From an uncultured Prevotella sp. (GTDB lineage Bacteria; Bacteroidota; Bacteroidia; Bacteroidales; Bacteroidaceae), in the NCBI GenBank assembly GCA_946614435.1, contig CAMOGW010000001.1, positions 124,001 through 188,000 on the forward strand: DNA of 64,000 nt, written 5' to 3'. Below, piece by piece: positions 46,155-54,267 of the stretch. The position numbers and the translations under genes are program-made. Within the stretch, counting starts at the first letter, position 1, and each line of letters starts with the position of its first letter. A model generated the notes under the pieces. It searched no databases, was not told the DNA's origin, and saw nothing but the letters and a program-made list of their open reading frames with translations.

Positions 46155-47198
46155 TTATTTGAAAAGTGATTTTGACATGTCTGCGAGAACCATATTCCTA
46201 AACAACCAATGAGCCATTCCACCAGGAATGCGTAAAACACGTTTATTGTTGAGATCCTCTATGTAAATCGGCCTAATACGCCAACTTGAGTTATAGCGAT
46301 TTTGCCAGTCATACATACAATATTCCCACCATTCTCTATCTCCTCGCCACCATTCTCCTGTTACATATCCATGGTTTAATCCCCATTTTGTAGAATCTAA
46401 CGCATCTGCAGAACCACATTGGTTATAAACGTATTTAGGAGCCATGCCAAGATCAATTACTTTACCTAATGACACACGACAAATAATTAATGCTTTGTAA
46501 GTATTACTCCTAGCATAATATTCTGCTGTACTACGTATGGGGGCAAAATAAATTCCATTGCCTGCAAAATTTCCTCCACCGACCCTCCATATTCCGTCAT
46601 ACCAACTCTTTGAACCGATACGTCCAGGACTTTGACAGATACTTACACTGGCAGATTGCTCTGTTCCATGATATAAGGTAAGTGCAGGCACAATGGTATC
46701 TATCACTGTCCAGAAAACACTCTCAGCAAGTGAAAGCAGGTAGTGCCATCCATATTTGACCAGTCTTAAAGGTAACAAAAGTAACCACGTGATAAAATTA
46801 GCACCGCCTTCTTTAGATGAAGTTGGGTCGAAAATTTCACCCATGTAATTAAAGAACTCAAAACTGCTATGAACAACTATGTTATAGAAGAAAGCATTGA
46901 CAAAGCGGAGAGGTGTTAGTACCACATAAAGAGGAATCTTCATAACAGTCCAGAAACCGCGCATGAATTTGTTAAACCCATCTGAACCATGATGCCTCTT
47001 ATAAAGTGGTCTCCAAGGCTTTGACAAATGGCGTTGCAACCCATTTAGGAAACTGAAGAGAAAAGATAGTACCCTGAAAAAAGCATAATATAACACTCCT
47101 AACACCGGGACACTTCGTCGCAATAACAGTCTAAGCAGAATGAGACCTACTACAATGATAACACCCCAGAAACCAAGTTCTATAAGTTCATTGTCCAT
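46155..47198 (-). CDS. membrane-anchored PARP-like ADP-ribosyltransferase
   Basis: 347 residues. The N-terminal half is hydrophobic, with membrane segments near 10-25, 32-52, 86-108 and 135-155. The C-terminal domain matches the PARP-type ART fold: LYHGT (H177), GNGIYFAPIRSTAEYYAR (Y217), ALIICRVSLGKVIDL as the central strand, and WWEYCMYDWQ with E292, completing an H-Y-E triad. These residues bind NAD and catalyse ADP-ribose transfer. It is the last gene of the 19-gene operon, 5 bases after a 75-residue gene and four genes from a PARG. The domain probably faces the cytoplasm, where NAD is found. Targets are unknown. Confidence 0.8.
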   Translation of the reverse strand: MDNELIELGFWGVIIVVGLILLRLLLRRSVPVLGVLYYAFFRVLSFLFSFLNGLQRHLSKPWRPLYKRHHGSDGFNKFMRGFWTVMKIPLYVVLTPLRFVNAFFYNIVVHSSFEFFNYMGEIFDPTSSKEGGANFITWLLLLPLRLVKYGWHYLLSLAESVFWTVIDTIVPALTLYHGTEQSASVSICQSPGRIGSKSWYDGIWRVGGGNFAGNGIYFAPIRSTAEYYARSNTYKALIICRVSLGKVIDLGMAPKYVYNQCGSADALDSTKWGLNHGYVTGEWWRGDREWWEYCMYDWQNRYNSSWRIRPIYIEDLNNKRVLRIPGGMAHWLFRNMVLADMSKSLFK

Positions 47199-47203
47199 GA
47201 TAC

Positions 47204-47431
47204 CTAATCAATATATACTATCTTCCGTCCGCTAATCTCACCCTCATAGACTTTTTCACCCTGAACATAAATAGTGCCATTCCCATTGTCATAGTCAAAA
47301 TGGGCTTCTCCTTCTCTGTCCGTATAAACATCTTTAGTACAACCACGGAAGAATCCTTTAAAGACTATTCCTACTTTCTTGTAATAAGCAGGTTTCCCTG
47401 TTCTTTTTTCAAACACTTGAACTGTAAACAT
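47204..47431 (-). CDS. small beta-rich protein
   Basis: 75 residues. Alternating hydrophobic strands and glycine turns (VYTDREGEAHFDYDNGNGTI, IYVQGEKVYEGE) resemble a minimal immunoglobulin-like or transthyretin-like sandwich. No signal peptide. It sits immediately before the ADP-ribosyltransferase gene and could be its partner, inhibitor or target; nothing in the sequence decides which. Confidence 0.5.
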   Translation of the reverse strand: MFTVQVFEKRTGKPAYYKKVGIVFKGFFRGCTKDVYTDREGEAHFDYDNGNGTIYVQGEKVYEGEISGRKIVYID

Positions 47432-47486
47432 AATTTATTTGGATTAATTTTAATAATGCTCATCTCCATTTTACCTTTTGCTGGTT

Positions 47487-48377
47487 TTATGAATCAGGAA
47501 GATCGTTAAGATTTACAACGATTCCCTTTTCATCCTTTATCGTGGACGATACTATAGACCTAATAGAACCCAAAATATCTCCCAACTTGCACTTATTTAG
47601 GAACTTTCTTGGAATAGTAATTTGTGCACCGACTCGTCTATCACTCCAAAATGCGCCAGATTCAATCATGTCCACTGATGACGGAATACATAAAAACTTT
47701 AAACTGTCGCATCCTTGAAAAGCCCCTTGCCCAATGCAAGACACGGACTTTGGTATAATAACACTTGTAAGAGCCTTGCAGCCATCAAATGTATTGTCAC
47801 TGATACATGTTATATAATCTGGAATGGAAACGGTTGTTAATTTTGCACAGCCTTCAAAGGCACTCTTCCCAATGTGATTCACAGAGCTCGGAATTTTCAC
47901 ATTAGTAAGAGCTGAGCAATAAGCGAATGTACCGTCGCTTATGCTTGTTATGGTATCAGGAATGACAATAGATGCGAGTTTATTACAATTCTCAAAAGCT
48001 CCAACTCCAATGTGGGTTACGGAACTTGGTATTTTTATACTTGTGAGTCCTATGCAATCCTGAAATGCTGAATCACCAATTATTGTGACTGTTTCTGGAA
48101 TAGAAACCGATAACAACCCACGACAATCCCTAAAAGCATCCCGGCCTATTGCTGTTATCCTTTGGCCATCCATGTAAGGAGGAATATCAATAATTCCGGT
48201 AAAATCCTGCATAGTACAAAATACATTTCCGTATTCCACCCGCAGTGGAAGATTGGGCTGCGGATTCGACATCTGAGGGGATTCTTTAATTTGAATCCCT
48301 TTAGGAGAAATCCCACAATAGATGCACTTCCCGTTTCTTAAGATTAACTGCTTTCCGCAGTTTTTACATATTGCCAT
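47487..48377 (-). CDS. zinc-ribbon-tagged BspA-type leucine-rich-repeat protein
   Basis: 296 residues. It starts with the locus-specific zinc ribbon (CKNCGKQLI, then GKCIYCG; C4, C7, C18, C21), followed by about eight BspA/TpLRR repeats of 23 residues (for example LTNVKIPSSVNHIGKSAFEG and LTSVIIPKSVSCIGQGAFQG). There is no signal peptide, so this LRR protein appears to be cytoplasmic, unlike the secreted BspA adhesins. A second related gene lies at 51187-52302. It likely serves as a binding scaffold within the system. Confidence 0.8.
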   Translation of the reverse strand: MAICKNCGKQLILRNGKCIYCGISPKGIQIKESPQMSNPQPNLPLRVEYGNVFCTMQDFTGIIDIPPYMDGQRITAIGRDAFRDCRGLLSVSIPETVTIIGDSAFQDCIGLTSIKIPSSVTHIGVGAFENCNKLASIVIPDTITSISDGTFAYCSALTNVKIPSSVNHIGKSAFEGCAKLTTVSIPDYITCISDNTFDGCKALTSVIIPKSVSCIGQGAFQGCDSLKFLCIPSSVDMIESGAFWSDRRVGAQITIPRKFLNKCKLGDILGSIRSIVSSTIKDEKGIVVNLNDLPDS

Positions 48378-48396
48378 AGTTTCTTTGTTTTTTTAA

Positions 48397-49182
48397 TTAT
48401 CTACCTTTAGCGAATTCAGAGTTGCTGACATCCTCCGTTGTGGCCAAGGCAAACTCAACGATTTCAAAATCATAGTTTTTTAAGAGAGTATAGAATGCTT
48501 TTGATACCACCTTGGGGTCATTCTTAAACACGCCGCATCCCCACTTTCCAAGGATCAAAACCTCAACCAATTCCTTTGCTGCCACATCTATAATTTTCTT
48601 GATACGCGAATAAATGATTTGCTCATATACCTCGGATGGAAAGCTATCATACCTGAACAACTCAGGTGCAGCACAAGTTATAACATCCACCTTATACCAA
48701 TCTTTTTTATCCATCATCTTTGGAACAATTGGTCCTGTTCGTTCATCAGTCTTGAATACTACTACATCGGGTGTGTAAATCAAGTCATCGTTACCCATAT
48801 AATCCATCTCTCCATTCCTTATTTGTCTTTTATGTTGGTTATAGAATGGCTCTCGCATAGCTTCAAGGCAAGGATATAGGGTGGAACATCTGCACAGAGC
48901 CTCTTCTTGAGCATTAGCATAGAAAGGATTACCACCAATTGAGCGATTGTTCGCATAGTTTAACACTGCGGTCTTTTTGCCTTTGTATGATTTGGCTGCC
49001 TCGAAACTTCTTTTACCTGAGCAGACATAGATGGTTTTGCTCTCATTTACGATCGGCTGATCGATATTCTCTTCATGGGCAACAATATACTGCCTTTGAA
49101 TAGAACTTCTTACAGCCTCTATTAATTCTGGAATTGACTCATATTGCTTTTTCGTATCAGTCATCACTTCATAATTACTCAT
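48397..49182 (-). CDS. microbial-type poly(ADP-ribose) glycohydrolase (TIGR02452-like)
   Basis: 261 residues, the normal family length. The macro-type PARG core shows TAVLNYANNRSIGGNPF (71-87), ANAQEEALCRCSTLYP (89-104, with the catalytic QEE at 92-94) and the later VLILGKWGCGVFKNDP. The usual GGG loop is replaced by IGGN, while the catalytic glutamates are kept. Such enzymes remove ADP-ribose chains made by PARP-like enzymes. The gene is in the same operon as the H-Y-E ADP-ribosyltransferase, so the two probably write and erase the same mark. Confidence 0.85.
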   Translation of the reverse strand: MSNYEVMTDTKKQYESIPELIEAVRSSIQRQYIVAHEENIDQPIVNESKTIYVCSGKRSFEAAKSYKGKKTAVLNYANNRSIGGNPFYANAQEEALCRCSTLYPCLEAMREPFYNQHKRQIRNGEMDYMGNDDLIYTPDVVVFKTDERTGPIVPKMMDKKDWYKVDVITCAAPELFRYDSFPSEVYEQIIYSRIKKIIDVAAKELVEVLILGKWGCGVFKNDPKVVSKAFYTLLKNYDFEIVEFALATTEDVSNSEFAKGR

Positions 49183-49222
49183 CTTACTATACTTTTTAGT
49201 TTAACAGATATTACATATGATT

Positions 49223-49768
49223 TTAGAAATCCCATTGGTTATAACCGGCAGTTTTTTCTATACAGTGCGCTCCAACAATAGGCCAAACGCCAGTAAGTAG
49301 ATTGAATAACAATATCCATGTCTCGTCGTAATTGTACAGCACTAGATATCCCACCACGGCAAATATGATTTCAACGGGGTAATGAATCCATTCATAATAT
49401 ATACGCCATGTTTTATTTCTGCTGGAAAAATGCCCTCGAACAGCATAGACCATTGTTATAACAGACCAGAGAACAATTGATCCATTTACACTATACATTG
49501 TGGCGATTCCCCACCATGATCCGTTCTTTGTTTCGTATTCTGCGAAACTTATAGGAATAATAATAGCTAACACCATGAAAACCAAAAAGATTTGGTATAT
49601 CAGATTTGGCTTATTGTCTTTACTGTCATATCGTTGCCTTTTCCTTTGTGAATAACCATTATACTGCCCCGAATTATTTGCACAATCCCCATCAGGAACT
49701 GCGCCACAATATACACATTTCCCATTTCTTATAATGAGACCTTTCCCGCAATTTTTACATATTGCCAT
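49223..49768 (-). CDS. zinc-ribbon-tagged small membrane protein
   Basis: 181 residues. The common N-terminal zinc ribbon (CKNCGKGLI, GKCVYCG) is followed by a polar linker and four hydrophobic helices (about 56-76, 85-107, 120-140 and 145-165). The ribbon would lie in the cytoplasm. The membrane part has no recognised family but resembles the four-helix protein at 55907-56440 in layout. It may anchor the complex to the membrane. Confidence 0.65.
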   Translation of the reverse strand: MAICKNCGKGLIIRNGKCVYCGAVPDGDCANNSGQYNGYSQRKRQRYDSKDNKPNLIYQIFLVFMVLAIIIPISFAEYETKNGSWWGIATMYSVNGSIVLWSVITMVYAVRGHFSSRNKTWRIYYEWIHYPVEIIFAVVGYLVLYNYDETWILLFNLLTGVWPIVGAHCIEKTAGYNQWDF

Positions 49769-49806
49769 ATATTGATCTGTTAGAATTTATTGTATTATCA
49801 ATTACC

Positions 49807-50589
49807 CTACATATTATTTCGGTAAAGACTTTCTGCATAAGAAATCTTTGAAGATGCTACAGAACTGCCAAGTTGATAGGCTTTCTGATAACAATTTCTT
49901 GCCTTGATGATAAATAATAACTTAGCTTTCTTAATAGGCTTCATGTTTCCATGCCCTTTCACTTTCGGAAGGGTTTCTGCAGCATTGATTAACTCATCCC
50001 CCATGCTAATCCATGAATTGATTTCGCTTTCGCGTAATTTTTCCCGTGTATCTGCTAATGCAGCATTACTCTCCATCAATTGCTGATTGGTTTGTCCAAG
50101 TTCGTTGTCAAGAGATGACACTTGATTGTCTAATCTTGAGATTTGCTCATCCTTTTCACGGATGATGTCTTTTAATTCATCAACCTCTTTCTGTTTTTGT
50201 TCAATGGTTGCCTTCAACTTGGCAATAACCATCTTTGTACTCTTGTCAAACTTCTCTAACTCTTCTGCACGTTCAATTTTCTCTTTGATAAGAGTAATAT
50301 CCTGGGCAATCTCATCTGCCTTTTGACGATTATCATCACTTGTATTCTCTTCTAAGGAGTGCTCAAGTGAAGCAGTTCGACCTGATATAGAATTAATAGA
50401 TGCGAAGATATTGTCAATTAATTCTTGCGCTTCCACATTGTTCTCCAATGCTTTTGCGCGATCTTGTCGCAACATCTCACATTCTCTCTGCAATTCCGAC
50501 AAATCCATATTGGATGTGTCTTTCTGCCCACAAGACTGGAGTAAAAGCCCAGCCAGACCTAATACAATGATTATTTTACAAGTTTCCAT
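49807..50589 (-). CDS. coiled-coil lipoprotein
   Basis: 260 residues. An N-terminal signal with lipobox LLQSC (Cys20) predicts a lipoprotein. Residues 35-185 form a long coiled coil (IKEKIERAEELEKFDKSTKM, LKDIIREKDEQISRLDNQVS). The C-terminal 60 residues are helical and TPR-like (LLFIIKARNCYQKAYQLGSS). It overlaps the upstream zinc-ribbon gene by 19 bases. It likely forms a periplasm-facing rod or tether. Confidence 0.7.
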   Translation of the reverse strand: METCKIIIVLGLAGLLLQSCGQKDTSNMDLSELQRECEMLRQDRAKALENNVEAQELIDNIFASINSISGRTASLEHSLEENTSDDNRQKADEIAQDITLIKEKIERAEELEKFDKSTKMVIAKLKATIEQKQKEVDELKDIIREKDEQISRLDNQVSSLDNELGQTNQQLMESNAALADTREKLRESEINSWISMGDELINAAETLPKVKGHGNMKPIKKAKLLFIIKARNCYQKAYQLGSSVASSKISYAESLYRNNM

Positions 50590-51140
50590 CCTTCAAATGT
50601 TATTTCTATTTCGTTAGTTATTGTTTTTATTCTAACTTTCCCCCTCCCAAGTTCCTGAGAATGTATCTCACCGTTTGATGGATTATATGAGAAAGTGTAT
50701 TTTTTCGTAATCTTGGAAGAATATACGTTCATTGTATAATCGCTGCCTTCATTGTATATTTTAATTGTAGCATTTACATTCTCACTACCATTCATCATTC
50801 TTACGAAATAATTACCAGTGATGTTCTGTGGATATGAACCTGTCTCAGTTGTTCCTACTACGGTTGTTTCCTTCGGAAGGGGTTTCTCTTTTGAGAATAC
50901 AGAATTAAACAGCATGTAAAACAGGATCAGCAAGATTATGAAAATCGCGCCAATAACCCATTTCTTAATACTTTCATCTACCTTATATTCTCGACTTTTA
51001 CCTTGTCGATTATTCGCAGTACCGTATTTGGGCTTTGCCTCTCCTCCTTCTCCGACAGGATCGCTAGTTTTTTTATGACAATATATACATTCCCCGTTGC
51101 TCAATATCAGTGGATTACCACAATGTTTACAATACGCCAT
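50571..51140 (-). CDS. zinc-ribbon-tagged single-pass membrane protein
   Basis: 189 residues. The common zinc ribbon at the start (CKHCGNPLI, GECIYCH; the last Gly is replaced by His) is followed by a basic linker and one membrane helix (WVIGAIFIILLILFYMLFNS, about 61-80). A beta-rich extracytoplasmic domain of about 90 residues follows (ITGNYFVRMMNGSENVNATI, then strands to the end) and may be lipocalin-like. It connects a cytoplasmic zinc site to an outside domain. Its end overlaps the lipoprotein gene by 19 bases. Confidence 0.65.
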   Translation of the reverse strand: MAYCKHCGNPLILSNGECIYCHKKTSDPVGEGGEAKPKYGTANNRQGKSREYKVDESIKKWVIGAIFIILLILFYMLFNSVFSKEKPLPKETTVVGTTETGSYPQNITGNYFVRMMNGSENVNATIKIYNEGSDYTMNVYSSKITKKYTFSYNPSNGEIHSQELGRGKVRIKTITNEIEITFEGWKLVK

Positions 51141-51186
51141 AATATCAGTATTTACAATTTGACCTTTGTATATTTAAGCCTACTTT

Positions 51187-52302
51187 TTATGTTATCGGTA
51201 AATCCATGTAATTTACGACATTTCCGTATTCATCTTTTAAAATAGTATTCTCACATTCCTCACGTTTACCAATAGCCCAACATATCGTTTTTTGATTTAA
51301 ATGCTTTTTCGGGAGAATGATCTGTCTTGAGCTTCTTCTTGGGTTTGAGAAGGCCCCGTATTCTATTATTTTCACTGATGACGGGATGGTTATTGACGAC
51401 AAACTGTCGCAATCGCTAAATGCTTCACTACCAATGCGAGTCACTGAGTTCGGAATGACTATTGATGCTAGGTTTTCACATAGGTAGAAGGATCTATCTC
51501 CGATGTTAGTTACAGAGTTCGGAATGGCTATTGATGTTAGGTTATGACAACGCGAGAAAGCCGCATCTCCGATTTTAGTTACAGAGTTCGGAATGATTAA
51601 ACTAGTCAGCCCGGTATCTGCGAAAGCCCCACCTCCGATGTTTGTTACAGAGTTCGGTATGACTATTGATGTTAGGTTATGACAACCCGAGAAAGCTCCG
51701 TTCCCGATTGTAGTTACAGAGTTCGGAATAACTATTGATGTTAGGTTTTCACATTGGCTGAAAGCATTATCTCCAATGTTAGTTACAGAGTTCGGAATGA
51801 CTATTGATGTTAGTTTATGACAGCCTGAGAAAGAATGTATCCCTAAGTATGTAACAGAATCTGGGATATTCACATTAGCAAGATTAAAGCAACCGGAAAA
51901 TGCCTCGTCCCCGATAATTGAAACTGTTTCAGGAATAGAGACTGACAATAACCCCTTGCAACGCAGGAAAGCCTCCCTGCCAATAGCTGTTACCCGTTGC
52001 CCATCTATGCAGGACGGTATATCAATAGAGCCAGTAAAGTTTTCCATAGTACAAAAAACATTTCCGTATTCTATACGAAGCGGAAGGGGAGGCGATGGCA
52101 CATTTTGATTAAGTAAAGCCGATCCACAATTACTACAGAATTTTGCACCTGATGGATGCGGGGTCCCACAATTCTTGCAGGTAAATACAGTTTGGGGTTG
52201 GCTATTATTACTGGATGCCTGTTGTTCCTGGGATAATCCGCAATAGATGCATTTCCCCCCACTTAAAATTAGCGGTTTGCCGCAATGTTTACATGTTGCC
52301 AT
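51187..52302 (-). CDS. double-zinc-ribbon BspA-type LRR protein
   Basis: 371 residues. The common ribbon (C4, C7, C18, C21) is followed by a second ribbon (C42, C45, C56, C59; FCSNCGSALL), then about ten LRR units of 23 residues of the type LTSIVIPNSVTNIGDNAFSQ. The repeats are nearly identical at DNA level over 51430-51830, pointing to recent duplication. No signal peptide. It is a paralogue of the 47487-48377 gene. It is predicted to be a cytoplasmic protein-binding scaffold. Confidence 0.82.
   Translation of the reverse strand: MATCKHCGKPLILSGGKCIYCGLSQEQQASSNNSQPQTVFTCKNCGTPHPSGAKFCSNCGSALLNQNVPSPPLPLRIEYGNVFCTMENFTGSIDIPSCIDGQRVTAIGREAFLRCKGLLSVSIPETVSIIGDEAFSGCFNLANVNIPDSVTYLGIHSFSGCHKLTSIVIPNSVTNIGDNAFSQCENLTSIVIPNSVTTIGNGAFSGCHNLTSIVIPNSVTNIGGGAFADTGLTSLIIPNSVTKIGDAAFSRCHNLTSIAIPNSVTNIGDRSFYLCENLASIVIPNSVTRIGSEAFSDCDSLSSITIPSSVKIIEYGAFSNPRRSSRQIILPKKHLNQKTICWAIGKREECENTILKDEYGNVVNYMDLPIT
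51430..51830. repeat. 69-bp tandem repeats inside the LRR gene
   Basis: Recurring block GTTACAGAGTTCGG followed by AATGACTATTGATGTTAGGT, every 69 bases (one is shorter where a unit lost three codons). It encodes the 23-residue LRR unit. Near-identity allows unequal recombination and changes in repeat number. Confidence 0.75.
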
Positions 52303-52310
52303 ATCTATAA

Positions 52311-53255
52311 TTATTTATGTCTTAACGATTCGAGCAGTCCTGCCCATCCTAATTTCTCAAATCTTTCTTTCTGGAGGCGATAGCCGTCACCGTAAATACG
52401 GTCTTCAGATTCATACATCCGTTTGAGCAAGTACTTTGACAAGTCAGTATTTATTCTTTGATATACCCAGGCACAGCCCAAATTACAGAACCCCTCACAT
52501 TCTTCGTCAGTAACTTCTCGACCATATAATACCAGCCATGAATGTAACAATTCGTGTGCTAATACACCTTGAAAGTGATCCTCAGGGAGGCCACAGGTTA
52601 TATCAATGTGAAAATTGGAAAAGATGCGTAATCCAGACCTTGAATAATGTATGCGACCTTCGGCGCCCTCCATTAAATCTTTATTCTTCAATTTTATAGG
52701 GATGTCTTCTGGAACTCCATTAATACCGAATGATTTAAACATCGAGAGCACCTTGGCTCGGCATGCCTCTATTTGAGTAGATGTAGTAACTGATGACTTG
52801 GCGCATACGCTACACAATACTGCATTTTTGCCAATTTGCTTAGCTGATCCAGATATAATACGACCGCATGTGTCGCAATGTTTAGTTTTCTCTGTACCAT
52901 GCGTTGTATGTGCACAATTTCCCCAATCATCTATAGTATAAGTTCCATCTATTGGTTTTCCGCATACAGAGCAGATTTTCTCCACATGTTTGTGAAAGCA
53001 ATCTTTATGATAGTGTTTCCCCTTCGAATCATAATAGGAACCGGAGATGGGCTTACGACAAACGGCACATACTTTCTTTCCCGAAGCAGGGTTACACTCA
53101 GTATGATACAGATTCCCCCTATACGTCACAAAAGAACCTGTCAACTTTGCACCGCAATATGAACAGACAAGACAGTCCTTGTGATAACGCTTCCCTCCGA
53201 GAGAAACGCCATCACCTTTTATAAACTTCTTGCATTTAGCGCATCGATTAATCAT
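52311..53255 (-). CDS. LIM-domain DA1-like zinc metallopeptidase
   Basis: 314 residues. The first 155 residues are LIM-like zinc fingers (C5, C8, H25, C28, C31, C34, H51, C54; then C63, C66, H83, C86, C95, C98; then further pairs at 127/130 and 148/151). The C-terminal domain has FQGVLAHELLHSWLVLYG with HELLH at 234-238 and downstream EECEGFCNLGCAWVYQ, the layout of the DA1 peptidase domain known from plants. There DA1 is a ubiquitin-activated peptidase. Bacterial relatives are known from comparative genomics. It lies 8 bases before the LRR gene. It probably cleaves a system component or a target. Confidence 0.8.
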   Translation of the reverse strand: MINRCAKCKKFIKGDGVSLGGKRYHKDCLVCSYCGAKLTGSFVTYRGNLYHTECNPASGKKVCAVCRKPISGSYYDSKGKHYHKDCFHKHVEKICSVCGKPIDGTYTIDDWGNCAHTTHGTEKTKHCDTCGRIISGSAKQIGKNAVLCSVCAKSSVTTSTQIEACRAKVLSMFKSFGINGVPEDIPIKLKNKDLMEGAEGRIHYSRSGLRIFSNFHIDITCGLPEDHFQGVLAHELLHSWLVLYGREVTDEECEGFCNLGCAWVYQRINTDLSKYLLKRMYESEDRIYGDGYRLQKERFEKLGWAGLLESLRHK

Positions 53256-53281
53256 ATCAAGAATTACAATCTTTATAGCTC

Positions 53282-54241
53282 TTATTCTGGATGATATCCA
53301 AACCTTTCAATATTTGCCAACCAAGCTGCGCAATTCACCACAAATCTATCTGTACCAGCTTTAACAAATAAATCATTGTATAATCTTGTCCAACCACCAT
53401 CAACTAAGCACTTCTTGCCACAGGTTTCATAATAGGCTGTTACTATCAGTCCATCAGAACTATAGACTAATGGCCTAAGCCCTTTATTCATCTTTACATT
53501 TGAGATGGTTACTCCCTCATAGAAATTTTGAATTCCAGTTGTAATGTAATGGTTCTTTATAATTCCTGGTGACTGGGGGGTGTTCTGAATGGTGAGCACA
53601 TGATCTGCCATATATTCTCCACTCATTTGGGTGTTGAATAGATAAGAAAGCATAACATTTGCATCAGCATACAATGGATAATTGTCCGACCAGATGTAAA
53701 CACCCCCACCTCTGTTTAAATGCTCATATACTAAAGTGTAGTCATTTTGATTCATTAGACATTTCTCACCTGAAATGATCCATAATTGACTTCTTTCATT
53801 AAGTAGTTCTTTAACATCAGCATACGGGAATCTGCCTTGACTATAACCATCAAAAACAATCACGGAAAACCCTTTCCTTCCCAATGCTGCTATTGGACTT
53901 GTCTGGTTTTTAAAGTTCATCCTTGATAGGTCAACAACTACAATCTTATACCCTTTAAAGGCCCCGTCCTTTGCAAGATCATACTGTGAACCTTGGGGAT
54001 TGCCATACCGATCGGTTTTGGCTCCAGAGATAATGCTTTGTCCGGCATATTGTGAATAAGGACTCTGTCCTCCTTGATTTACAAAACTTCTTCTTTGTAT
54101 AATAGGTCTGGATTTCTTGATGCCTGATTTAGGTTGTTCCACAGGAATGTCCTGTGTTGAAGACGCTACTTCTGCACCACAGTATATACATTTTCCTTTA
54201 TTTACGATTAGCGGCTTCCCGCAGTCCTTACATGTTGCCAT
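53282..54241 (-). CDS. zinc-ribbon-tagged protein with glutamine-amidotransferase-like fold
   Basis: 319 residues. It starts with the common ribbon (CKDCGKPLI, GKCIYCG), then a disordered basic linker to about 95. The rest is an alpha/beta domain: YKIVVVDLSRMNF, GFSVIVFDGYSQGRF, SQLWIISGEKCLM, and LNRGGGVYIWSDNYPLYADA, the rhythm of ThuA/GATase-1-like or IFT52 GIFT-like domains. The usual nucleophile elbow Cys is not evident, so it is probably a binding rather than a catalytic domain. No membrane segment. Confidence 0.6.
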   Translation of the reverse strand: MATCKDCGKPLIVNKGKCIYCGAEVASSTQDIPVEQPKSGIKKSRPIIQRRSFVNQGGQSPYSQYAGQSIISGAKTDRYGNPQGSQYDLAKDGAFKGYKIVVVDLSRMNFKNQTSPIAALGRKGFSVIVFDGYSQGRFPYADVKELLNERSQLWIISGEKCLMNQNDYTLVYEHLNRGGGVYIWSDNYPLYADANVMLSYLFNTQMSGEYMADHVLTIQNTPQSPGIIKNHYITTGIQNFYEGVTISNVKMNKGLRPLVYSSDGLIVTAYYETCGKKCLVDGGWTRLYNDLFVKAGTDRFVVNCAAWLANIERFGYHPE

Positions 54242-54267
54242 AAATGATATATTTGTAGTTAACTTGA

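Noticed and set aside
46155..49182. Simple DarTG-like toxin-antitoxin pair
   Set aside because: The transferase has PARP-like H-Y-E context and membrane helices, and the hydrolase is PARG-type rather than a DarG macrodomain; two other genes lie between them in a long operon.
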